Of a stretch of DNA of 64,000 nucleotides, positions 1 through 8,578 are shown piece by piece. The notes under the pieces are model-generated. The model made no database searches, was not told where the DNA came from, and saw only the letters and a program-made list of their open reading frames with translations. Within the stretch, counting starts at the first letter, position 1; each line of letters opens with the position of its first letter. This DNA comes from Flavobacteriaceae bacterium D16 (GTDB taxonomy: Bacteria; Bacteroidota; Bacteroidia; Flavobacteriales; Flavobacteriaceae): assembly GCA_021295155.1 (NCBI GenBank), contig JAJTJC010000035.1, positions 1,054,001-1,118,000 on the forward strand. The letters run 5' to 3'. The translations under genes were made by a program, and so were the position numbers.

Positions 1-153
1 GTGGAGGTAATGAAAGTACTGCAGGAAATCAACCAGACAGGAAGAACCATTCTTATGGCCACCCATGATTACGCCTTGATCCTGAAATACCCCGCCAAAA
101 CTTTGAAATGCGACGGCGCCAAGGTTTTTGAGGTGGTACAAAAAGCAGTATAA
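1..153 (+). CDS. ftsE: Cell-division ATP-binding protein FtsE (C-terminal fragment)
   Basis: The window opens inside this gene; only the last 50 codons are present, in frame from base 1 to TAA at 151-153. The segment LMATHDYALI is the H-loop (switch histidine) of an ABC ATPase, followed by a short C-terminal strand and the ending FEVVQKAV. FtsE is the cytoplasmic ATPase that, with the membrane protein FtsX, controls septal peptidoglycan hydrolysis. Assignment to FtsE rather than another ABC ATPase rests on my memory of how Bacteroidota FtsE proteins end, so the family is firm and the member less so. The next gene overlaps its end or starts just after it. Confidence 0.7.
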   Translation: MEVMKVLQEINQTGRTILMATHDYALILKYPAKTLKCDGAKVFEVVQKAV

Positions 154-982
154 GACCAATTACCATATCGTGCTATTCAAAAAACAGGAAAACCAGGAAC
201 CAAAAAAGGCTAACCCTGTTGTTGGACTGTTGTTGTTTTTAATCTCGTTAATCCTTGTGGTTCTCACCGTACCGCTGGGCTTCATCTACGGTGTTTGCTA
301 CAAAATATTTACAAAGGGACTTACAGGCCTCGGAGAATATACCTTAAAAATCGCCGTCTCCATAGACCAACTTGGCAATGTTATCATGCAACATTTACTG
401 AACCATTTATGGATTCGAAATGGAGGCTATAAGTTCGGAAACCGGGACGAAACCATTTCCAGTGCCCTCGGACGCAATAAGGTGCTGGGTACACTGACCG
501 GTTTTGGAAAGTTCATTGACAGGATGCTGGATATTTTAGATCCCAATCATAGCCTGAACTCTATTGACTATTATATTGAGCCCACTGAAGATATCATTGA
601 TAAAGTGGCCTGGATCTTAATTGAAAACAAGAGAATACTTTGTGTCCGCAGCAAAGACAAGGAACTATTTTATTTACCGGGTGGAAAAAGGGAATCAGGT
701 GAGACAGACAAGCAAACATTATTAAGGGAGATACAGGAAGAACTCAGTGTAGCACTGGACCCGCAGAGTTTGATTTTTGTAAAAGTATTTGAAGCTCCGG
801 CAGATGGGCAATCTCCAGGAGTTATTGTGCGTATGCATTGCTATAAAGCCGATTATAGCGGGGAACTGCAGCCTGATGAGGAGATAGCCGAAATGAAATG
901 GTTGTCTTATGAGCAACGCCATCATGTGTCGGTGGCAGGACAGCTTATCTTCGATTACTATAAGGCATTGGGAGAAATCTAA
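128..982 (+). CDS. Membrane-anchored Nudix hydrolase (small membrane protein fused to Nudix domain)
   Basis: The 284-residue reading frame has two parts. Residues about 1-148 contain a hydrophobic stretch at 31-58 and then a conserved-looking tract (IDQLGNV, GYKFGN, DETISSALG) that resembles a small stand-alone Bacteroidota membrane protein of unknown function. Residues about 150-284 form a Nudix domain, with the Nudix box at 186-208: G186, E192, R200-E201, E204-E205. The usual glycine near the end of the box is Ser207. Nudix enzymes hydrolyse nucleoside diphosphates linked to another group; the substrate cannot be told. No ATG exists near the start: TTG at 128 overlaps ftsE by 26 nt, and GTG at 170, 17 nt after the ftsE stop, is an equally good choice. 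Confidence 0.75.
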   Translation: MRWYKKQYKTNYHIVLFKKQENQEPKKANPVVGLLLFLISLILVVLTVPLGFIYGVCYKIFTKGLTGLGEYTLKIAVSIDQLGNVIMQHLLNHLWIRNGGYKFGNRDETISSALGRNKVLGTLTGFGKFIDRMLDILDPNHSLNSIDYYIEPTEDIIDKVAWILIENKRILCVRSKDKELFYLPGGKRESGETDKQTLLREIQEELSVALDPQSLIFVKVFEAPADGQSPGVIVRMHCYKADYSGELQPDEEIAEMKWLSYEQRHHVSVAGQLIFDYYKALGEI

Positions 983-1013
983 GGCATTGAAATTACTGCC
1001 CATAGAATTTTGT

Positions 1014-1021
1014 TACTTTTA
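1014..1021 (+). promoter_or_regulatory. Possible -7 promoter box of ppgK
   Basis: TACTTTTA is one base off the Bacteroidota TAnnTTTG consensus and lies 43 nt upstream of the ATG at 1065. This is weak evidence because the final G is missing. Confidence 0.25.
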
Positions 1022-1064
1022 CCAGCGTTGAACAAAACGAATAACCAAACTAGAATTTGACATA

Positions 1065-1814
1065 ATGGAGATACTCGGAATTGATATCGGGGGTTCCGGA
1101 ATGAAGGGAGCCATGGTAGACTCCGAAACGGGAGAAATGCTTTCCGAACGCTTCAGGATTCCCACACCATCCTCAAGAAAACCACAGGAAATGGCCGAAG
1201 TTGTGAAACAAATTGTGGACCATTTCAATCATAAAGGACCTGTGGGAGTTGGTTTTCCAACCATCATTAAACACGGTGTCTGTAAGTCGCCTGGCAATCT
1301 GCACAAGAGTTGGATGAATGTAAATGTAAAGGAGCTCTTCAGCGAGGCTACGGGCCTGCCTGTTTCTGTAATCAATGATGCCGGGGCCGCTGGCTATGCT
1401 ACCATGAATTACGGGGTAGGCAAAGGCAAGGAAGGATTGGTTATTATGATTACCATTGGAACCGGATTGGGCAGCGGTGCTTTTTTTAATGGCGAACTTA
1501 TTCCCAATTTTGAGCTGGGACAAATCCCTTACAAGGGATACAAGAAAATCGAAACCTGGGCGGCAGCCTCCGCAAGAGAAAGGGAAGATCTGTCAATTAA
1601 AAAATGGGCGAAGCGTTTTGATGTGTTCCTGGGTCTGGTGGAACTACTGGTATGCCCGGACCTCATTATTCTGGGTGGGGGTACCTCCAAACATTTTGAC
1701 GAATTTAAAAAGTACATTACGATCGACACCCCGGTTATCCCTGCTGAATTAAGGAATCATGCAGGCATCATAGGCGCTGCTGCAGCGGCACTCCATGAAT
1801 TAGTTCATGACTAG
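1065..1814 (+). CDS. ppgK: Polyphosphate glucokinase (ROK family)
   Basis: The 249-residue protein is predicted to phosphorylate glucose to glucose-6-phosphate in the cytoplasm, using polyphosphate and possibly ATP. It begins with the phosphate-binding DIGGSGMKG (residues 6-14), continues with VGFPT, and has the second phosphate-binding segment TIGTGLGSG and a late LGGG. The short length and missing zinc-binding cysteine cluster are typical of PpgK rather than NagC-type or GlcK ROK proteins. The start ATG is the only reasonable one. It converges on typA with a 10-nt gap. An ATP glucokinase of the same fold is the main alternative. Confidence 0.85.
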   Translation: MEILGIDIGGSGMKGAMVDSETGEMLSERFRIPTPSSRKPQEMAEVVKQIVDHFNHKGPVGVGFPTIIKHGVCKSPGNLHKSWMNVNVKELFSEATGLPVSVINDAGAAGYATMNYGVGKGKEGLVIMITIGTGLGSGAFFNGELIPNFELGQIPYKGYKKIETWAAASAREREDLSIKKWAKRFDVFLGLVELLVCPDLIILGGGTSKHFDEFKKYITIDTPVIPAELRNHAGIIGAAAAALHELVHD

Positions 1815-1824
1815 CGTATCTTAC

Positions 1825-3621
1825 TTAGATCGTTTTACGCTTCCGGTCTATTTCCTTAAGAAATATTTTGCGTAACCTGAGGCTTTTTGGGGTTACCTCA
1901 ACGTATTCATCCTTTTGAATGTATTCCAAAGCCTCTTCAAGAGAGAATTTGATTGCCGGCACAATCCTGGCCTTATCATCAGAACCTGCTGCCCGCACAT
2001 TGGAAAGCTTTTTGGTTTTGGTTACGTTTACTACCATATCATCTCCCCTTGAATTTTCACCAATTACCTGCCCCTCGTAGATATCTTCTCCCGGATCGAT
2101 AAAGAACCGACCGCGCTCCTGTATTTTATCTATAGAATAGGGAATGGCTTTACCATTTTCCATAGACACCAGAGAGCCATTGATCCGTTGCGGGATGTCT
2201 CCTTTCATGGGCTGGTACTCCCTAAAACGATGCGCCATAATAGCCTCGCCAGCGGTTGCTGTAAGCAATTGGTTCCGGAGTCCGATAATACCCCTTGAAG
2301 GAATCATAAATTCACATAGCATACGATCTCCTTTAGATTCCATACTGATCAACTCGCCTTTACGAATAGAGACCATCTCTACTGCCTTACCTGAAACTTC
2401 TTCTGGCAGGTCAATGGTCAATTGTTCTACTGGTTCGCATTTTACACCGTCCAACTCACGGATAATTACCTGTGGTTGTCCTATTTGCAATTCGTACCCT
2501 TCCCTGCGCATGGTTTCAATAAGGACCGAAAGGTGCAGAACACCCCTGCCATATACCATAAATTTGTCGGCACTATCTGTACCTTCAACCCTCAAGGCAA
2601 GGTTCTTTTCCAGTTCTCTTTCCAAACGTTCCTTCAGGTGTCTGGAGGTCACGAATTTGCCTTCCCTTCCAAAGAATGGACTGTCATTGATGGTAAAAAG
2701 CATACTCATTGTGGGCTCATCAATGGCTATGGTTTGCAAGGCCTCAGGAGCTTCTGAATCAGCAACGGTATCCCCTATTTCAAAACCTTCAAGTCCGGTA
2801 ATTGCGCAGATGTCTCCGGCTAATACTTCTTCTACCCTTTTTCGGCCCAGGCCTTCGAAAGTGAATAATTCTTTCACCCTGGATTTTACCACCTTCCCGT
2901 CACGCTTAACCAAAGACACCATTTGACCCTCTTTAAGGCTGCCTCTCTGCAACCTTCCGATAGCGATACGGCCTGTAAAGGAAGAATAATCCAGTGATGT
3001 GATCAGCATTTGTGTAGTTCCCGGTAAAGCTGTGAAACTGGGAATATGTTCCAGAACCATTTCCAAAAGCGGTTCAATGGAAGTTGTTTCATCCTTCCAG
3101 TCCAAGCTCATCCAGTTGTTCTTGGCCGAACCATATACAACAGGAAAATCCAGTTGCCATTCTTCCGCCCCTAATTCATACATCAGGTCAAAAACCTTTT
3201 CATGAACTTCATCCGGCGTACAATTCTCCTTATCCACCTTGTTGATTACCACACAAGGCTTGAGTCCCATTTCCAGTGCTTTCTGCAGTACAAACCGGGT
3301 TTGAGGCATGGGACCTTCAAAGGCATCCACTAGCAATAATACTCCATCTGCCATGTTAAGCACGCGTTCTACCTCACCGCCAAAATCAGCGTGACCAGGG
3401 GTGTCAATGATGTTTATTTTGGTATCCTTATAGTTTACCGAAACATTCTTCGAGACAATAGTAATCCCACGCTCTCGTTCCAGGTCATTATTATCAAGGA
3501 TCAAATCCCCGGTTTTTTCATTCTCCCGAAACAAATTGCAGAAATGCAGGATCTTATCCACCAGTGTAGTTTTCCCGTGATCTACGTGGGCAATAATGGC
3601 AATATTTTTCATGTTAGACAT
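1825..3621 (-). CDS. typA: Translational GTPase TypA/BipA
   Basis: This 598-residue GTPase is homologous to EF-G and acts on ribosomes, in ribosome assembly and growth at low temperature or under stress. G motifs appear in order near the N-terminus: AHVDHGKTTL (G1), RERGITI (G2), DTPGHADF (G3) and NKVDK (G4). The C-terminal half contains the BipA-specific region (for example GRGVLHLSVLIE and SRGIIGLRNQLLT). Length is normal for the family. ATG at 3619-3621 is followed in frame by another ATG three codons on, so the start may be 9 nt shorter. A -7 box at 3642-3649 gives it a short leader. Confidence 0.97.
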   Translation of the reverse strand: MSNMKNIAIIAHVDHGKTTLVDKILHFCNLFRENEKTGDLILDNNDLERERGITIVSKNVSVNYKDTKINIIDTPGHADFGGEVERVLNMADGVLLLVDAFEGPMPQTRFVLQKALEMGLKPCVVINKVDKENCTPDEVHEKVFDLMYELGAEEWQLDFPVVYGSAKNNWMSLDWKDETTSIEPLLEMVLEHIPSFTALPGTTQMLITSLDYSSFTGRIAIGRLQRGSLKEGQMVSLVKRDGKVVKSRVKELFTFEGLGRKRVEEVLAGDICAITGLEGFEIGDTVADSEAPEALQTIAIDEPTMSMLFTINDSPFFGREGKFVTSRHLKERLERELEKNLALRVEGTDSADKFMVYGRGVLHLSVLIETMRREGYELQIGQPQVIIRELDGVKCEPVEQLTIDLPEEVSGKAVEMVSIRKGELISMESKGDRMLCEFMIPSRGIIGLRNQLLTATAGEAIMAHRFREYQPMKGDIPQRINGSLVSMENGKAIPYSIDKIQERGRFFIDPGEDIYEGQVIGENSRGDDMVVNVTKTKKLSNVRAAGSDDKARIVPAIKFSLEEALEYIQKDEYVEVTPKSLRLRKIFLKEIDRKRKTI

Positions 3622-3641
3622 GGGCGCGCTGTTTAAGGCCG

Positions 3642-3649
3642 CAAAGATA
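3642..3649 (-). promoter_or_regulatory. -7 promoter box of typA
   Basis: Read on the minus strand the sequence is TATCTTTG, a perfect match to TAnnTTTG. It sits 20 nt before the typA start, implying a leader of about 14 nt. No clear -33 TTTG is visible. Confidence 0.5.
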
Positions 3650-3727
3650 GTTCTAATTTTATTGTACTCGATCCAGAATCCTAAAAACCTGCTTCCTGAG
3701 GCTCAGACAGTTCCAAAAGACTTGTAC

Positions 3728-4336
3728 TTATTTGTCAAAGGTTGGTTTCCTGGATTTGCGTTTGGTAGCTACCCATCCAAAATTGATCCCGATCAGGGGG
3801 CCATATCCAGAAGGAACTCCATCTCCGCGATAGTAGCCCCCTCCTACTTCCACATTGAAATTAAAGCCATTATCATAGGTGCGTTGAATGCCATATACCA
3901 TCCCATAAAAACCCAGATTAAAGTCGTCTGGTTCAATATCTGTAACAAACCGCAGTTGCGAGAAAAAAATAGCCTGTGCTGCCGCTATGTAATTTCCTGA
4001 ATTGCCCGAAACAATTTTTCCCATTCGTTCACGCCTTCGAAAATTGTGGTAGTAGCGATATCTATTATTCATAGCCAGGCCAAAAGCGTAACCTTCCTGA
4101 TACGTCGCTGTGGCCAAACCCAAGCTGGAAGAAACGGACTGGTTTCTAAATAACCCCAATTCATAACTAATACCCGGACTGAGCAAATCGAATTTGAATT
4201 GGTGTTGCTCCAAATGGATTAAACCACTACCCTTTTCTGTTATTCGATAGCTCTGAGCGTATGAATTAAACCCGGCTATAAGTATCATAATTATGACTCC
4301 TTGCTTTACCATTACCTGAGTGTTGTTAAGCTTCAA
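3728..4336 (-). CDS. Secreted or outer-membrane beta-barrel-like protein, function unknown
   Basis: The 202-residue product starts with a hydrophobic segment ending in a likely signal-peptidase site (about residues 12-28, ending NSYAQ). The rest is rich in alternating aromatic and glycine residues (for example GLAMNNRYRYY, GYGPLIGINFGW), as seen in small outer-membrane barrels of Bacteroidota. I recognise no named family. An internal ATG at codon 9 is a possible alternative start. It is divergent from kdsA and their 5' ends are only 50 nt apart, so the kdsA promoter box lies between them. Function is unassigned. Confidence 0.6.
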   Translation of the reverse strand: MKLNNTQVMVKQGVIIMILIAGFNSYAQSYRITEKGSGLIHLEQHQFKFDLLSPGISYELGLFRNQSVSSSLGLATATYQEGYAFGLAMNNRYRYYHNFRRRERMGKIVSGNSGNYIAAAQAIFFSQLRFVTDIEPDDFNLGFYGMVYGIQRTYDNGFNFNVEVGGGYYRGDGVPSGYGPLIGINFGWVATKRKSRKPTFDK

Positions 4337-4363
4337 TTTAAAGAGGAAACCACAGTTTAATAC

Positions 4364-4371
4364 TATCTTTG
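4364..4371 (+). promoter_or_regulatory. -7 promoter box of kdsA
   Basis: TATCTTTG matches the Bacteroidota -7 consensus exactly and ends 15 nt before the kdsA ATG at 4387, leaving a leader of roughly 9 nt. Confidence 0.5.
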
Positions 4372-4386
4372 TGGAAAATTTAAGAA

Positions 4387-5211
4387 ATGAAACTCAGTGC
4401 CATTCCGCAGATCAAGCATACTGAAACCAATAATTTCTTTCTACTTTCTGGTCCCTGTGCCATTGAAGGAGAAGATATGGCCTTGCGAATCGCAGAACGT
4501 ATTATAGAGGTAACAGACAAACTGAAGATTCCCTACGTGTTCAAGGGAAGTTTTAAAAAGGCCAACCGCAGTCGGGTAGATTCCTTTACCGGAATTGGAG
4601 ATGAAAAAGCACTGAAGATCCTGAGAAAAGTCTCGGAAACTTTTTCCGTACCTACGGTAACGGATATCCATGAAGCAGCAGACGCGGAAATAGCCGCAGC
4701 ATATGTAGATGTGTTACAGATACCCGCCTTTTTAGTCAGACAAACCGACCTCGTTGTAGCTGCTGCCAATACGGGTAAGGTTGTTAATTTAAAAAAGGGG
4801 CAGTTTATGAGTCCTGAAAGTATGCAGCATGCCGTTAAAAAGGTGACCGATTCTGGTAATTACCAGGTGATGATCACGGACCGTGGTACCATGTTTGGCT
4901 ATCAGGATATGATTGTGGACTTTAGAGGCGTACCCACTATGAAGCAATATGCTCCGGTGGTACTTGACGTTACCCATTCCCTGCAGCAGCCCAACCAGGC
5001 TTCCGGGGTTACGGGCGGACGGCCCGCTCTTATAGCCACCATGGCTCGTGCAGGTATAGCCACAGGAGTGGATGGACTGTTTATGGAAACACACTTTGAT
5101 CCGTCTAAAGCCAAAAGCGATGGAGCCAATATGTTGCATCTGGATCTGCTGGAACCCCTGTTAACAGACCTGGTTAAAATTAGGACTACCATCAAGGAAA
5201 TAGACGGCTGA
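4387..5211 (+). CDS. kdsA: 3-deoxy-8-phosphooctulonate synthase (KDO-8-P synthase)
   Basis: This cytoplasmic enzyme condenses phosphoenolpyruvate with arabinose-5-phosphate to give KDO-8-phosphate, the precursor of the lipopolysaccharide inner-core sugar KDO. At 274 residues it has normal length. Diagnostic segments are GPCAIEG near residue 22, FKGSFKKANRSR near residue 54, the DVLQIPAFL(V)RQTDL strand and the SGVTGGRP loop. The DAHP synthase fold is shared with AroG-type enzymes, but the FKxSFKKANR signature is that of KdsA. It converges on the DUF1801-like gene with 9 nt between stops. Confidence 0.96.
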   Translation: MKLSAIPQIKHTETNNFFLLSGPCAIEGEDMALRIAERIIEVTDKLKIPYVFKGSFKKANRSRVDSFTGIGDEKALKILRKVSETFSVPTVTDIHEAADAEIAAAYVDVLQIPAFLVRQTDLVVAAANTGKVVNLKKGQFMSPESMQHAVKKVTDSGNYQVMITDRGTMFGYQDMIVDFRGVPTMKQYAPVVLDVTHSLQQPNQASGVTGGRPALIATMARAGIATGVDGLFMETHFDPSKAKSDGANMLHLDLLEPLLTDLVKIRTTIKEIDG

Positions 5212-5220
5212 TCTCCCCCT

Positions 5221-5586
5221 TTATTTTTGACTCCAGAATCCTTTACCCCCAACGGAATAGGCATCCTGTAGTACCTCAACCAGGATGATTTCATCAATTT
5301 CTTCCAGGGATTTGTAACGGAGGGATCGCATCACTTTCCGACCTGCAGTAACCATATGTTCCAGATGAACACTAAGGTGTGTGGCCGACCAGAACCCCAG
5401 GTCTACATAGTCTTTGGATTGGTTCAGATAACAGAAAGGTTTCCCTTCCAGGTAATAAAAAGGAATACGGTACTTGTACCGGAGTTCTGCGGATGGTACG
5501 GTATTTTCTATAATTACCTGTAAATGCAGTAATATGGCCCTGTAAGGTTCGCGTTGTTCCAGTATGTAGGATTCGGCAGGATTCAT
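5221..5586 (-). CDS. DUF1801-like protein
   Basis: The 121-residue protein starts MNPAESYIL, and the start at 5586 is chosen because the longer frame (to 5712) would run into the upstream gene and adds a low-complexity, basic leader. The sequence has the pattern of the DUF1801/YdhG-like fold: an N-terminal helix pair, then EPYRAILLHL, an AELRYKYRIPFYYL strand and the VDLGFW segment. These are small cytoplasmic proteins, some compared with iron-binding frataxin-like folds, with no established reaction. It lies 61 nt after the neighbouring minus-strand gene and may be cotranscribed with it. Confidence 0.7.
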   Translation of the reverse strand: MNPAESYILEQREPYRAILLHLQVIIENTVPSAELRYKYRIPFYYLEGKPFCYLNQSKDYVDLGFWSATHLSVHLEHMVTAGRKVMRSLRYKSLEEIDEIILVEVLQDAYSVGGKGFWSQK

Positions 5587-5647
5587 TATTGACAGGAATG
5601 CTTTGGAAAGAGCTTGTAATTCCCTTTTTGTACTTAAAACCAAATGT

Positions 5648-5932
5648 TTAAGGGGAGAGCTTGGCCTTATAAAAAGTAAACGAACTGAACTCCTTCTGGA
5701 AATCAGAGGCAATTTTCTGAGTAAGACCTAACGGGGTTTTACCACTGATGAATAATTTTCCTGAAGTGAGGTCCACATCAAAATGAAAAGAAGAAAAATC
5801 CCCCTCACATTCGTATTCCAGGCGATCCATCAGGAATCGAGTAATCCTTGGGCGTAGACGATACTCCAAATCAATACAAAGCTTCCTTAGGGAATCATCA
5901 ATCTCTTTTTCGGAAATCCAGTTAAATCTCAT
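5648..5932 (-). CDS. Small conserved-looking protein, unknown function
   Basis: A 94-residue cytoplasmic protein without signal peptide or membrane segment. It has an N-terminal helical part (ISEKEIDDSLRKLC) and a beta-rich middle (FHFDVDLTSGKLFISG) followed by a helix. I do not recognise a family. The reading frame is supported by codon use and by its position directly upstream of the DUF1801-like gene on the same strand, suggesting a two-gene unit. The ATG at 5930-5932 is the only start in the frame that preserves this fold. Confidence 0.55.
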   Translation of the reverse strand: MRFNWISEKEIDDSLRKLCIDLEYRLRPRITRFLMDRLEYECEGDFSSFHFDVDLTSGKLFISGKTPLGLTQKIASDFQKEFSSFTFYKAKLSP

Positions 5933-6063
5933 TGCGCCAATGGTTGCAATAGCTTTTCAATATACTGAAATATTCAATTAGTATTTATTTTGTTAAAAAG
6001 TAATCCGATGATGTGAATCCTTTTTCAGGTTTATTGATAACCATTTAATAAAATCAACCAAAG

Positions 6064-6078
6064 CTGAGAATTTCTCAG
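6064..6078. promoter_or_regulatory. Perfect 7-1-7 inverted repeat upstream of the phosphodiesterase gene
   Basis: CTGAGAA-T-TTCTCAG is a perfect dyad ending 36 nt before the ATG at 6115. Its size and place fit an operator for a dimeric regulator, but I cannot name one and a single copy could be chance. A weak TATTTTTA box follows it. Confidence 0.3.
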
Positions 6079-6114
6079 GATGTCTATTTTTATATTCCAC
6101 ATAAAAAATCCAGC

Positions 6115-7230
6115 ATGTTACGATCTTTTGTTTTTAGCCTTGCTACCCTGGTTGGCCTTGTTAGCTATTCCCAACCTCACAGCCATCAAAGCATGCATGC
6201 TTTGCACTATCCCAATATTGAAGGATACGTCACTTTAAAAACAGACTTGCATCAGCACAGCGTCTTTTCCGATGGGGAAGTGTGGCCAAGTATTCGGGTA
6301 ATGGAAGCCTTGAGGGAAAACCTGGATGTAATTTCTCTTACCGAACACCTGGAATATCAGCCCCATAAAGAAGATATCCCCCATCCTGATCGTAACCGTT
6401 CATACAAGTTGGCCCTGGAAGAAGCCAAAGAACATGGCCTTTTAGTCATAAACGGCTCGGAAATTACAAGGAGCGAACCCATAGGGCACAGCAATGCTAT
6501 CTTCATTGAAGACGCCAACAAACTCCTTAAAAATGAGGCAGAGACTTCCTTTCAGAAAGCCAAGGAACAAGGCGCATTTGTATTCTGGAACCACCCCGCC
6601 TGGTACGACCAAAGCCCAAGCGGGAATCCTGTTTTGAGTGATTTTCAGAAGAAAAGGATTCAGGAAGGGGAACTACATGGGATAGAAGTAATAAACACCT
6701 TTGATTATGCTGAGGAATCCCTGGCTCTGGCATTGGAGTATAATCTGACCATTATGGGAACCAGTGACATCCATGGATTAATCGACTGGGATTACCTGGA
6801 AGATGGAAACCACAGACCCATTACCCTGATCTTTGCAAAAGATAAAACCCTGCAGAGCACCAAAGAGGCTTTGTTTGAGGGACGGACCGTTGCCGTATAT
6901 AATGACTTACTAGTGGGACGGGAAGCTTACCTTAAACCACTTTTAAAAGCCTGTGTGGAGATTACTAAGGTGAATTATATAGAAGGAACCCAAATCCTGC
7001 AGCTGGACCTTAAAAACAACTCCAGTAGCGATCTGATATTTGAAAATCAAATGCCCTATACCTTTTATTCAAGCAGCCCCGTTTTCACTCTGGAAGTAGG
7101 TAAAACTAAAACCTTAAACGTAAAAACATTAGAACGCCTGGATAATCTTACACTTTCCCTGAAAGCGCTTGGGGCCTACACGGCTCCTAAAACACAAGCG
7201 GTAATCGAATGGGATATTAACGTGGAATAG
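6115..7230 (+). CDS. Secreted PHP-domain phosphodiesterase (Sb-PDE-like)
   Basis: The 371-residue protein has an N-terminal signal peptide (about residues 1-19, ending SYSQ), so it acts in the periplasm or outside. PHP metal-binding motifs are in order: DLHQHSVFSDG near residue 44, LTEHLEY, NGSEIT, FWNHPAW and GTSDIHG. These histidines and acids bind two or three metal ions. Relatives include a Sphingobium-type phosphodiesterase acting on organophosphate diesters and histidinol-phosphatase-like enzymes; the natural substrate is not known. A C-terminal beta-rich domain of about 100 residues follows. It converges on the next gene with a 2-nt gap. Confidence 0.8.
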   Translation: MLRSFVFSLATLVGLVSYSQPHSHQSMHALHYPNIEGYVTLKTDLHQHSVFSDGEVWPSIRVMEALRENLDVISLTEHLEYQPHKEDIPHPDRNRSYKLALEEAKEHGLLVINGSEITRSEPIGHSNAIFIEDANKLLKNEAETSFQKAKEQGAFVFWNHPAWYDQSPSGNPVLSDFQKKRIQEGELHGIEVINTFDYAEESLALALEYNLTIMGTSDIHGLIDWDYLEDGNHRPITLIFAKDKTLQSTKEALFEGRTVAVYNDLLVGREAYLKPLLKACVEITKVNYIEGTQILQLDLKNNSSSDLIFENQMPYTFYSSSPVFTLEVGKTKTLNVKTLERLDNLTLSLKALGAYTAPKTQAVIEWDINVE

Positions 7231-7232
7231 GT

Positions 7233-8438
7233 TTATTCTTTCCCATCCACATATTCCTGCAGGTAGGCATATCCTGAGCTGAGCTTTCCATTATGCGTCA
7301 TCCGGGCCCGGGACAGTATACCATCTGCGTCCCCATTGTAAAATGCCGGGATCACATGTTCCACAAAAGTATCCCCGAAGCCTTCGCTTGCATCCCTGGG
7401 GAGTTCGGCAGGGAGGTTGTCTACCGCCATTACTGCAATAGCATTGGGATCATCGTATGAAACCTCCTTCCCAGTTTCCCGGTCATAACCATAGACAGGG
7501 TCGGCTATGGTTGAGGCTCTGATAGTAGTAGCTACAGGTCCATCTATGTCACAACTGATATCCGCAACAACTTCGATATTAAACTCAGGATCCCGAACGT
7601 CTTCCCGGGTAAAGAGGTAGGGGGCCCCATCCCCGTAAAAATGCCCGGCTATATAGAGATTGGTCACTTTTGCGAAGCGAAAGAAGTTAGACTCATATTC
7701 TTCCGGATGCGCAAAGAAATCAGTAATAGGCAGTTCTTGTCCATCCTTACGTTTGTTGTAATCCAGAACATCGATCTGGCAGAACACCGGGACCTCAAAT
7801 GTATTTTCAAGATATTCGGTTACATTAACTTCCCTGAGGCCCATTCCTACCAGCATTTCTCTCGCCCCGTTGCCTACACGGCCCTTTCCTGTTAGTAGTA
7901 TTTTAATATGTCCAAGAGATAAACCCTGAAGTTCCTTAATCAGGGCCTGACGATCCTTAAGCGATTTGGCCTTAGGCATATCAAACAAGCCGGTCTTCAG
8001 CCCATAGGCCCGGAATCCATTGTATGCTCCTACAATACCTGCATAGCGACCAAAAGCAACCAAACGAACACCCTTTGTATTGGTAATCACTTCGTGGTCG
8101 TACAATTCAATGTTTTTCTCCAGTACAGCTCGCAATAAATCCCGGTTATAAGGTTGTTTTTTGATGGTATGGGAAAAGAAAAAGTATTTTTTATTAGGTA
8201 TCAGTGCTTCGATGGGAACTTCCTTTACGCCGAGCAGTACTTCACAAGCTTCAATATCAGCAGAGACGGTAATTCCTGCCTCTTGGTACTCCTCATTAGA
8301 AAAGACCCTTATGGGAGAGGATTCAACGGTAATCTGAGCCTCAGGGAATTGCGACAAGACTTTTTGGCAGTCCCCCGGAGACAGTACAACTCGATGGTCT
8401 GGAGGACTTTTGCGTTCTCTGATGATTGCGAAATGCAT
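7233..8438 (-). CDS. Saccharopine/alanine-dehydrogenase-like NAD(P)-dependent oxidoreductase
   Basis: The 401-residue protein begins MHFAIIRERKSPPDHRVVLSP, the usual N-terminus of the AlaDH/PNT and Lys1 saccharopine dehydrogenase group, including the conserved basic residues that contact the substrate. The nucleotide-binding loop is GKGRVGNG near residue 180. Segments such as ADISCDIDGPVATT and YDRETG are typical of lysine-forming saccharopine dehydrogenase homologues in Bacteroidota. The start at 8438 is preferred over the longer frame to 8495, because the added 19 residues do not fit the family. Saccharopine or a related opine-like amino acid is the likely substrate, by homology only. Confidence 0.8.
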   Translation of the reverse strand: MHFAIIRERKSPPDHRVVLSPGDCQKVLSQFPEAQITVESSPIRVFSNEEYQEAGITVSADIEACEVLLGVKEVPIEALIPNKKYFFFSHTIKKQPYNRDLLRAVLEKNIELYDHEVITNTKGVRLVAFGRYAGIVGAYNGFRAYGLKTGLFDMPKAKSLKDRQALIKELQGLSLGHIKILLTGKGRVGNGAREMLVGMGLREVNVTEYLENTFEVPVFCQIDVLDYNKRKDGQELPITDFFAHPEEYESNFFRFAKVTNLYIAGHFYGDGAPYLFTREDVRDPEFNIEVVADISCDIDGPVATTIRASTIADPVYGYDRETGKEVSYDDPNAIAVMAVDNLPAELPRDASEGFGDTFVEHVIPAFYNGDADGILSRARMTHNGKLSSGYAYLQEYVDGKE

Positions 8439-8534
8439 AATTGGGATTTGGTATAAAATTTGCTCCAAATTACATGGAATTGTAGGGACAGGCAAATTCC
8501 TCCTTCACTAAAGTTACGGAGGATAGATTTTTGC

Positions 8535-8542
8535 TAACTTCG
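8535..8542 (+). promoter_or_regulatory. Probable -7 box of tmRNA
   Basis: TAACTTCG differs from TAnnTTTG at one base. It lies 37 nt before the mature tmRNA 5' end, which suits a precursor trimmed by RNase P. Confidence 0.35.
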
Positions 8543-8578
8543 CAATCCTTTAAATGAAACAACGTTCTTATACAATAC

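Noticed and set aside
128-982. Frameshift joining two genes as the cause of the Nudix fusion
   Set aside because: The frame is continuous and the junction (about residue 150) has no stop or start of its own; still listed as something to confirm.
2144-2926. 260-codon frame opposite typA
   Set aside because: Low-complexity Ser/Pro-rich translation lying wholly within a confident GTPase gene.
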